A DNA stretch of 60,935 nucleotides from Goleter apudmare HA4340-LM2 (GTDB taxonomy: Bacteria; Cyanobacteriota; Cyanobacteriia; Cyanobacteriales; Nostocaceae), in the NCBI GenBank assembly GCA_019359495.1, contig JAHHHF010000108.1:1-60935 (forward strand). The letters run 5' to 3'. The notes under the pieces were generated by a model. That model was not told where the DNA came from, did not search any database, and saw only the letters and a list, made by a program, of their open reading frames with translations. The translations under genes and the position numbers were made by a program. The first letter of the stretch is position 1. Each line of letters begins with the position of its first letter. Below, piece after piece: positions 54,708-60,935 of this stretch.

Positions 54708-56237
54708 ATGCGAACCTGTATAGATCCAGCCAGCACCGATTTCTTGCCCAGTGATACGGTGGCGACATCTACCAAACGCCCTAGTTTTCCGATTAAACCA
54801 GGCAAACTCTTGATTGCTGGTGAATGGCGCGATGCTGCCAGTAGCAAGACATTTGATGTAATCGATCCCACCACGGAGGAGGTTGTGGCTCAAATTGCCG
54901 AAGGAACCACAGAAGATGCTGAAGCCGCGATTGCCGCTGCTCACACTGCATTTGAACAGGGTGCCTGGGGACAAATCAGTGGACACGAGCGGGGTGAAAT
55001 TCTCTGGCGAGTTGGTGACTTGTTTCTCCAGTACGGTGAAGAACTGGCATTTTTGCAGGCAAAGGAAATGGGGCGACTGTTTACCGACAGCATGGCGATC
55101 GATATTCCGCATCTGGCGAACACGTTTCACTATTTTGCAGGCTGGGCTAGCAAAATTGAAGGAGCAGTCAAGCAAACCACCAAAGGATTGCACACTTACA
55201 CCCTACGAGAGCCATTAGGGGTCATCGCTGCCATTACCCCGTTTAACTTCCCCTTAATTCTGTCAGTTCACAAATTTGCTCCTGCCCTTGCTGCTGGAAA
55301 TACGATCGTTCACAAGCCTGCCTCATCGACGCCGCTCTCTGCCCTCAAAGTAGCAGCAATCATGCAGGAAGCAGGCGTACCAGATGGAGTGTTTAATCTG
55401 GTGACAGGGCCAGGCAGTACCGTTGGGCACACGCTCTCCACGCATCCCGATGTGCATAAAGTAGCGATCACAGGTTCAACCGCCAGCGGCATTCGCGTGA
55501 TCAAAGATTCAGCCGATACGCTGAAGCACTTAACGATGGAGTTGGGCGGCAAGTCTGCCAACATCATTTTTGCCGATGCCGATCTGGATGCGGCAGCAGA
55601 GACCGCTTACTACGGGATGTTCTACAACAAGGGTGAAATTTGCTATGCCGGATCGCGGATGTTGATCGAGCGATCGGTCTATGACGAAGTTTTAGACCGC
55701 GTGGTGGAGTGGGCGAAGCAAACCAAAGTCGGTGATCCGCTTGATCCTGAAAGCCAGATGGGCCCGATCGCCAACCAGAGCGAGTATGACAATGTACTGC
55801 GGTATATGGAGGTGGGCAAACAGGATGGGGCACGGCTGGTGGCAGGTGGCAAAGCCGCAGACATCGGCACGGGCAAAGGCTATTTTGTCGAACCAACTGT
55901 GTTTGCCGATGTGAATAGCGAGATGACGATCGCCCGTGAAGAAACCTTCGGCCCCATTCTTGCGGTGATTCCCTTTGACGACTTTGAGGATGCCATTCGC
56001 ATCGCCAATAGCAACCAATATGGACTTGTGTCCGGACTGCATACCCGCGACATCAAAAAAGCGCACCGAGCAGCATCTCGATTGAAGGCGGGAACGGTTT
56101 GGATCAATACCTGGGGACACTTCGATCCATCCAGTCCCTTTGGTGGTTACAAAATGAGTGGTTATGGACGGGAGAACGGTCGAGAAGCATTAGAGTTTTA
56201 TCTGCAAACAAAAACCGTTTGGGTTGATCTGTCATAA
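54708..56237 (+). CDS. Aldehyde dehydrogenase
   Basis: This NAD(P)-dependent dehydrogenase has 509 residues. The general-base Glu is in MELGGKSAN, and the nucleophile Cys is in KGEICYAGSRM. Coenzyme elements are ITPFNFPLIL, KPASSTPLSAL and GSTASG; the C-terminal hallmark is EETFGPILAVIPF. GGAG is placed 8 bases before the ATG. It is the first of four plus-strand genes (with the UbiD fragment, hydrolase and SDR) and diverges from the HxlR-receiver gene. Confidence 0.95.
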   Translation: MRTCIDPASTDFLPSDTVATSTKRPSFPIKPGKLLIAGEWRDAASSKTFDVIDPTTEEVVAQIAEGTTEDAEAAIAAAHTAFEQGAWGQISGHERGEILWRVGDLFLQYGEELAFLQAKEMGRLFTDSMAIDIPHLANTFHYFAGWASKIEGAVKQTTKGLHTYTLREPLGVIAAITPFNFPLILSVHKFAPALAAGNTIVHKPASSTPLSALKVAAIMQEAGVPDGVFNLVTGPGSTVGHTLSTHPDVHKVAITGSTASGIRVIKDSADTLKHLTMELGGKSANIIFADADLDAAAETAYYGMFYNKGEICYAGSRMLIERSVYDEVLDRVVEWAKQTKVGDPLDPESQMGPIANQSEYDNVLRYMEVGKQDGARLVAGGKAADIGTGKGYFVEPTVFADVNSEMTIAREETFGPILAVIPFDDFEDAIRIANSNQYGLVSGLHTRDIKKAHRAASRLKAGTVWINTWGHFDPSSPFGGYKMSGYGRENGREALEFYLQTKTVWVDLS

Positions 56238-56307
56238 CTTGTCAGATAAAGCAATCAACCGTGAAACAGACAGCGATGAATCAGATCTAAAAGTAAGGAA
56301 CTACCAG

Positions 56308-56463
56308 ATGCTAAAACACTTGAAGAGTCTGCGAGAGTATATTGAGGCTCTTCAGACGGTTGGTGAAATTCAAGAGATCAACCAAGAAGTTGATTTAGAC
56401 CTTGAACTTGCTGCTATCATCCGCAACTCCTACGAGCAGAAGGCACCGACTCCGTTATGTTAG
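56308..56463 (+). pseudogene. N-terminal fragment of a UbiD-family decarboxylase
   Basis: The 51 residues MLKHLKSLREYIEALQTVG followed by EIQEINQEVDLDLELAAIIRNSYEQKAPTPL match the first part of UbiD decarboxylases (about 500 residues), ending with a stop where the family continues. AGGAA precedes the ATG. Prenyl-FMN-dependent decarboxylases cluster with aldehyde dehydrogenases in aromatic degradation, so it may be a relic of a longer pathway operon. Confidence 0.75.
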
Positions 56464-56572
56464 AGAACTGGCACGCCTATGGCTATGTCTAGAGAACAGG
56501 TCACAACGTCCTCACACAAACTGAGGCACGCAAATTGAGGAATCACAACTTGCATTTAGGAGTAGATAGAAA

Positions 56573-57358
56573 ATGACCTGCATCGAGGTTGAATCAGGCA
56601 TTGCAGTTTTCGTTCAAGACTGGGGCAGTGGTAAGCCGATCATGTTTATTCACGGTTTTCCTTTCTCCCATCGCATCTTCGAGTATCAAATGGTTGCTCT
56701 AGCACAGCAGGGGTATCGAGCGATCGGTATTGATCTTCGCGGTTTTGGACAATCTGATAAACCCTGGAATGGAAATGATTACGATACCTGGGTCAGCGAT
56801 ATTCGTCAGGTGATTGAAGCACTTGACCTACGTGATGTAACGCTTGTTGGTTTCTCAATGGGTGGAGCTATTACAGCCCACTACGCTGCCACTCAAAATG
56901 ACGCACGGGTTACTCAGTTAGTTTTACTGGGAGCTGCTGCCCCGATCGCTGCACCCCAACCAGAAGACAAAAATCAGATTGAAGGATTTATCCAAGCCAT
57001 CCTGACAGACCCAGCGAACTTTGCTCACAATTTCGTGCAGCAAGCCTTCTATCAGCCGTTAAGTCCAGAACTGCTGCGTTTTTTGGCAGAAATGGGAACA
57101 GCCGTCTCGTTAAGAACGTTGGTGCGGGCACAGGAGGAATTGCGCGATCGTAATCTCGTTCCCGAAATGAGTAACATTCAAATTCCCACATTGATCTGTC
57201 ATGGCGTTCACGACAAGGTTGTACCTATTGCAGCAGGTGAGGCACAGCAGCAATTGATCAAGGATGCTCAACTGATGCGATTTGAGGAAAGTGGGCATGG
57301 GCTTTTCTATGAGGAAAAAGATCGGCTGACTCAAGCATTGCTCAGTTTTGTGAGCTGA
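56573..57358 (+). CDS. Alpha/beta hydrolase, non-heme haloperoxidase-like
   Basis: The protein has 261 residues. Oxyanion region MFIHGFPFSHR, catalytic Ser 95 in VGFSMGGAI, Asp in ICHGVHDKVVP and His in FEESGHGLFYEE. This is the haloperoxidase/C-C hydrolase-like branch; the substrate is unknown. GGAG precedes the ATG. It is clustered with aldehyde dehydrogenase and SDR genes on the same strand. Confidence 0.9.
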   Translation: MTCIEVESGIAVFVQDWGSGKPIMFIHGFPFSHRIFEYQMVALAQQGYRAIGIDLRGFGQSDKPWNGNDYDTWVSDIRQVIEALDLRDVTLVGFSMGGAITAHYAATQNDARVTQLVLLGAAAPIAAPQPEDKNQIEGFIQAILTDPANFAHNFVQQAFYQPLSPELLRFLAEMGTAVSLRTLVRAQEELRDRNLVPEMSNIQIPTLICHGVHDKVVPIAAGEAQQQLIKDAQLMRFEESGHGLFYEEKDRLTQALLSFVS

Positions 57359-57434
57359 ACCGACAGGCATAAAGTGCCAGATCGGGTGATACGTTTAACT
57401 GCATCAATTTATTGGAGATAGGGATAAGGGCAAC

Positions 57435-58151
57435 ATGGACTTACAAAATAAAGTGGCGTTGATTACAGGCGCAAGTAGCGGCATTGGCAAAGCGATCGCC
57501 CAAAGCCTCGACAGCGCCGGGATGAAGCTTGTGCTGACGGCTCGATCGCAGGGCAAACTTGATGAACTGGCAGCTTCTCTCCAGCAGGCAAAAGTCCTGG
57601 CAGGAGCGATTACCGATCCTGATATCCCACAGAAACTGCTCGATACCGCCCTGGACACCTTTGGTCAACTGGATGTCGTGATTAACAATGCAGGGGTGAT
57701 GACCGTTGGGGCGATCGAAGACGTAGATATTGAAGCAATCTGTGACATGGTGCGGCTGAATGTGGAGTCAGTGTATCGCATGGCTTACACTGCTTTGCGC
57801 CATTTCAAAACAACAGGCAGTGGATTTCTGATCAACACCTCCAGCATTGCGGGTCTCAAAACTGCACCTCAATACGGTGCATATAATGGTACGAAGTATG
57901 CGATCGAGGCGTTTACCGATGCACTCCGCATGGAACTGGCGGGAACTGGCATCAAAGTATCAGCGATCGCCCCCGGTACTGTCGCCACAGGTTTATACGA
58001 TCACTGGAGCCAGGAGGAGAAAGCTTACGTGACTTCAGGTGGTGCTCTGCAACCAGAAGATATTGCTCGTTGCGTTCGGTTTGTTTTAGAGCAGCCCGAT
58101 CATCTTCTGATTCCTCGAATGCTGGCAGTCCCGATTAATCAACCTGTTTAA
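57435..58151 (+). CDS. Short-chain dehydrogenase/reductase
   Basis: The protein has 238 residues. TGASSGIGKAIAQSL binds the coenzyme; NNAG, the catalytic Ser in INTSSIAGL and Tyr-x3-Lys in YGAYNGTKYAIEAF follow. It is 77 bases downstream of the hydrolase and ends at a very strong 21-bp hairpin. Confidence 0.93.
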   Translation: MDLQNKVALITGASSGIGKAIAQSLDSAGMKLVLTARSQGKLDELAASLQQAKVLAGAITDPDIPQKLLDTALDTFGQLDVVINNAGVMTVGAIEDVDIEAICDMVRLNVESVYRMAYTALRHFKTTGSGFLINTSSIAGLKTAPQYGAYNGTKYAIEAFTDALRMELAGTGIKVSAIAPGTVATGLYDHWSQEEKAYVTSGGALQPEDIARCVRFVLEQPDHLLIPRMLAVPINQPV

Positions 58152-58209
58152 CTAATATCGGAGAGCGATCGCTGTTACTTACTCTTAGGATCGCTCTCCG
58201 ATATTAGTT
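58150..58209. terminator. 21-bp perfect inverted repeat after the SDR gene
   Basis: AACTAATATCGGAGAGCGATC (58150-58170) is mirrored by its exact complement at 58189-58209, with an 18-base loop. It lies at the 3' end of the plus-strand gene group. No T-run follows, so a terminator, an RNA-stabilising hairpin or a small mobile palindrome are all possible. Confidence 0.55.
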
Positions 58210-58279
58210 CCTTAAGAAGGGCGATCACAACACTTCATTGAGGACTTTACACACGCGACCGACCCCAAGATTGAAGACA

Positions 58280-58365
58280 GGCTAACGGTGAAGTTGTGCG
58301 GCGGCAGGCAAACTTGAATACCCGCCGATAACCTCTGTGCCGTCCGCACCAACGCATTGTTCGAC
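58280..58365 (-). repeat. attC-like site (h)
   Basis: Minus strand: R'' GTCGAAC followed by AATGCG, inner arm GTTGGTGCGGACGGCACAG opposite CTGCCGCCGCACAAC, R' GTTAGCC. Length is 86 bases. R'' is the exact complement of R' in site (i), and R' is the exact complement of R'' in site (f). Confidence 0.85.
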
Positions 58366-58480
58366 GGCTGACGCTAACTTTAGACGAAACGCTGAAACAA
58401 GAACTTTTGTCCGCAATACTTGCAAGCATGCTGCTTTGGTAGTAGCATGGGTACTTAGTTTTAGTTTCGCGCCCGAAAGC

Positions 58481-59911
58481 ATGGCGACCCAATACCTCTC
58501 TGTAAAAGAAACCTCTGAAATCTTAAACTGCTCGGAGCAATATGTTCGTCAGCTACTCCGGTATGGCGAAATCAGCGGTGAGAGGATCAGCAGTCGGTGG
58601 ATCGTAGCATCAGAGTCTGTTCAGAGCTACCGTGTCAAAGGAGAAGATATAAGCTTAAAAGTCCCTGATCATGGGCGACGCTCGTTTGGCAAACCTGAAC
58701 TAAAAGCTTTGAGTTTTTTTTCTGGCTGCATGGGTCTGGACTTGGGGCTAGAAAAAGAAGGTATCCAGGTACTACTTGCTTGTGAAATTGATGCAGCCGC
58801 TCGAAAAACGATTGAGATCAATCGACCAGATATGGCGCTGATTGGGGATATTCGGGGTTACTCAGCTACAGAAATTCGAGAAAAAGCAGGACTGAGTTCA
58901 ACCGATGAGATTGATGTCATCGTTGGCGGACCGCCGTGCCAAGCTTTTAGCAGTGCGGGAAAGCGCCAAGGATTTAATGATGAACGAGGCAATGTTTTCT
59001 TGACATTTATCGATTTAATCACTGAGCTTAAACCGAGATTTGCAGTCATTGAAAATGTTCGAGGATTATTGTCTGCTCCTTTGAAGCATAGACCTCATGA
59101 AATGCGAGGAAAAAATTTCCCAACCTTGTCTCAGGATGAACAAAGAGGTGGTGCCTTGCTGTTTATTACTCAACGGCTCAGGGAAGCTGGATATAGCTTC
59201 TCCTTTAATTTGTACAATGCTGCTAATTTTGGAGCACCACAGCAACGGGAAAGGGTTGTCATTGCTTGTAGTCGTGATGGAGAAAAACTTCCCTACCTCA
59301 CACCTACGCATTCCGAAAAGGGTCTATATGGGCTGCCAACATGGAAAAGTTTACGAGAAGCCTTAGAAGGTCTTCCTAAGGATAAACATCATTTTGTCAA
59401 GTTTCCTGAAAAACGACTCAAGTATTACAGGCTGCTGAAGGCTGGACAATACTGGCGAGATTTACCAGAAGAGTTGCATCAAGAGGCATTGGGAGCTTCT
59501 TATCAGGCAGGAGGCGGAAAAACTGGTTTTTACCGCAGGCTAGCTTGGGATAAGCCTGCCCCGACGTTAGTAACTCATCCGGCTATGCCTGCAACTGACT
59601 TAGCACATCCAGAAGAAGATAGACCCCTCAGTATTGAAGAATATAAGCGTATTCAAGAATTCCCAGACGATTGGATTATCTCAGGTACTTTACTCGATCA
59701 ATATCGGCAAGTTGGTAATGCCGTACCTTGCTCTCTAGGAAGAGCGATTGCTAGGATGTTGCTATCTCACTTGAGGGGTGAGCCGCCCGTTACTTACCCG
59801 GATTTTCCGTATTCTCGCTACCATAAAACGGATGATGTCAGTTGGATGATTGATATGGGTTGTTTTGAGAAATCCTCAGCAAAACAACTATCTCTTAACT
59901 TAGTTGGATGA
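58481..59911 (+). CDS. DNA (cytosine-5)-methyltransferase with N-terminal HTH
   Basis: The protein has 476 residues. The start at 58481 (MATQYLSVKETSEIL) is chosen because the upstream open frame overlaps attC-like site (h). Residues 1-55 form an excisionase/MerR-like HTH that may bind DNA or autoregulate the gene. The methyltransferase has motif I LSFFSGCMGLDLG, motif IV VGGPPCQAFSSAGKR with the catalytic Cys, motif VI VIENVRG, motif VIII QQRERV and motif X YRQVGNAVP. It pairs convergently with a restriction endonuclease gene (12-base overlap at their ends), forming a type II restriction-modification system. Confidence 0.92.
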   Translation: MATQYLSVKETSEILNCSEQYVRQLLRYGEISGERISSRWIVASESVQSYRVKGEDISLKVPDHGRRSFGKPELKALSFFSGCMGLDLGLEKEGIQVLLACEIDAAARKTIEINRPDMALIGDIRGYSATEIREKAGLSSTDEIDVIVGGPPCQAFSSAGKRQGFNDERGNVFLTFIDLITELKPRFAVIENVRGLLSAPLKHRPHEMRGKNFPTLSQDEQRGGALLFITQRLREAGYSFSFNLYNAANFGAPQQRERVVIACSRDGEKLPYLTPTHSEKGLYGLPTWKSLREALEGLPKDKHHFVKFPEKRLKYYRLLKAGQYWRDLPEELHQEALGASYQAGGGKTGFYRRLAWDKPAPTLVTHPAMPATDLAHPEEDRPLSIEEYKRIQEFPDDWIISGTLLDQYRQVGNAVPCSLGRAIARMLLSHLRGEPPVTYPDFPYSRYHKTDDVSWMIDMGCFEKSSAKQLSLNLVG

Positions 59912-60652
59912 ATCCGATAAATCCTTCCAAGGATTATCTACTTCAATGGCTAAGGCATCTGGATTGACAATTAGAACTTGTTGAACAAAGGCGACGAAGT
60001 TTTCTTCCGAAAAGCGATCTGTATGGTACTTATCGTTGAAATAAAACCATCGATAGGAACCTGTTCTTGCATCAACTCGATACCACTTTTCAATGGGCTG
60101 ATTAATTCTTACTCTGGACGATGAACTGTTTTCCGAGTTGCTACGGTTTTTGACCTGTAAGAGAGAGCCATCAACATTGCAAAAATCTACGTGCCTAACA
60201 GATTCTCCCCAACAACAATACCAACCATAATCAGCAAGTTGTTCAGCTAGAAACTCCTCTAGTAGTAGTCCTTGAATATTTTCGGCGGACATCGATAGTC
60301 TATGGGCATATTTGATTTGCTCAAGATGCTCTATTGTTAGTCCGGTCAGTCGAGCATTGATAATTATACTGACGATTGGATCGGCAACTGTGCCTGGGAG
60401 TTGTGAGATCCGCCTTGAAATTCGATTTTCATAGCTGTCGTTATACTTCTTTAACCAAGCCTTAGCTAGCGTTTCTGGGGTGCTGGCTTTTAGAGTTGGA
60501 GAAAGTCCTGGATTTCTGTAGCAGGCTGAGAGAATAGTTTGATGTGCTTCAAGCAATAGCTGATCTTGTTCAGAGAACGTATCTTCAAAAATCTTTAAAA
60601 AATTTTCTTCAGAACTTGAAGTGCTAATAATGCTATCGAAGTTAACAAACAT
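59900..60652 (-). CDS. Type II restriction endonuclease (candidate)
   Basis: The protein has 250 residues. Identification rests on its convergent overlap with a cytosine-5 methyltransferase and on a PD-(D/E)XK-like core: VDFCNVDGSLLQVKNRS, with Asp and Lys in the expected arrangement, near residue 155. The overall look recalls the SinI/AvaII-like (GGWCC) group, but this specificity is a guess. Cleavage of unmethylated DNA is inferred. The frame is intact. Confidence 0.72.
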   Translation of the reverse strand: MFVNFDSIISTSSSEENFLKIFEDTFSEQDQLLLEAHQTILSACYRNPGLSPTLKASTPETLAKAWLKKYNDSYENRISRRISQLPGTVADPIVSIIINARLTGLTIEHLEQIKYAHRLSMSAENIQGLLLEEFLAEQLADYGWYCCWGESVRHVDFCNVDGSLLQVKNRSNSENSSSSRVRINQPIEKWYRVDARTGSYRWFYFNDKYHTDRFSEENFVAFVQQVLIVNPDALAIEVDNPWKDLSDSSN

Positions 60653-60935
60653 CTGACATTTTCCCTCTGAACGTACAAATCATGCAACAGAAATGTCCAC
60701 AATTGTACGCCACAGTGATTTTCCTAGATTTGTTCCTCAAAGCTTAAACGGTTGTCCTCGAACAGGCAAGATATCAGCTACTGCCTCAGCCCAGACTTGA
60801 AGCGGTCGAACGGCACAGATGAGCGGCAGTAGACGACCAAAACGATAGACGAGAAAGCTCTCAACTGTCCGCTCCATCAAGTTGTTGGGATGCTGGCACT
60901 CGCGATCCGATTGCAACTTCTCTAAGCTGTTTCTC
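60653..60935. other. Right edge with attC-like site
   Basis: Contains site (i); no gene recognised. The adjoining cassette lies beyond the window. Confidence 0.5.
60805..60890 (-). repeat. attC-like site (i)
   Basis: Minus strand: R'' TCCCAAC followed by AACTTG, inner arm GATGGAGCGGACAGTTGAG opposite ACTGCCGCTCATC, R' GTTCGAC. Length is 86 bases. R' is the exact complement of R'' in site (h), so the restriction-modification pair lies between two matching sites. Confidence 0.85.

Noticed and set aside
1-60935. CRISPR arrays, rRNA and tRNA genes
   Set aside because: No regularly spaced identical repeats with unique spacers and no cloverleaf or rRNA sequence were recognised on reading both strands; the repeated units found are palindromes, heptamers or WD40 codons.

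Overview
The window looks like chromosomal DNA of a filamentous, Nostoc/Anabaena-type cyanobacterium. Signs of this are the many HIP1 octamers (GCGATCGC), a DUF2811 protein, a CPP1-like J-domain membrane protein, a cyanobacterial SmtA-type metallothionein, a pstSCAB-pstB' cluster with an SphR-type Pho box, STAND/WD40 proteins, a giant Ser/Thr kinase-histidine kinase, heptanucleotide tandem repeats and several families of small palindromic repeats. This is inferred from gene content; no rRNA or tRNA gene was recognised.

Layout. 0-6.1 kb: a glycosyltransferase-like gene, a GMC-type oxidoreductase whose C-terminus is replaced in frame by a DUF29 protein, trmFO and an alpha/beta hydrolase. 6.2-11 kb: a short STAND NTPase without sensor repeats, an exported protein, a complete IS630-family element with inverted repeats and TA duplication, and a small conserved protein. 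11.3-14 kb: hsp20 (possible RNA thermometer in its leader) and dnaK. 14.1-20.5 kb: a methyltransferase and the phosphate uptake cluster pstS-pstC-pstA-pstB plus a second pstB with an altered Q-loop. 20.8-27.3 kb: HAD hydrolase, CPP1-like protein, OmpR-type regulator, DUF2811, hisIE, hemL and a metallothionein under a candidate SmtB-type operator. 27.3-36.9 kb: repeat-rich spacer, a 1216-residue STAND protein with 14 WD40 repeats, a lipoprotein, a class-III aminotransferase followed by a 2-oxoadipate dioxygenase-like gene, a MITE-like element and a parDE toxin-antitoxin pair. 37.0-43.6 kb: one 2214-residue kinase/AAA/GAF/PAS/histidine kinase.

43.7-60.9 kb is different and is the most interesting part. 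It is a string of small accessory modules (Rieske oxygenase + TetR; SnoaL + TetR + SDR; Ada-like + EamA remnant; BrnT fragment + GNAT; HxlR + quinone oxidoreductase; GAF, HxlR-receiver, aldehyde dehydrogenase, UbiD fragment, hydrolase, SDR; a cytosine-5 restriction-modification pair). They are separated by about 86-bp imperfect palindromes with the features of integron attC recombination sites. The R' box of a site is the exact reverse complement of the R'' box of the next site in four adjacent pairs, as expected for an integron cassette array. Five minus-strand genes end 0-29 bases before such a site. No integrase is visible in the window, so I read this as an integrase-less cassette cluster (CALIN-like) or the distal part of a sedentary chromosomal integron. 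Unlike classical promoterless cassettes, several modules carry their own divergently transcribed regulator with a palindromic operator between regulator and enzyme. The region is also decaying: there are fragments of a UGT glycosyltransferase, a TetR regulator, an EamA transporter, a UbiD decarboxylase and a BrnT toxin, a nonsense codon in a GAF gene, and a palindromic repeat inserted in frame into the Rieske domain.
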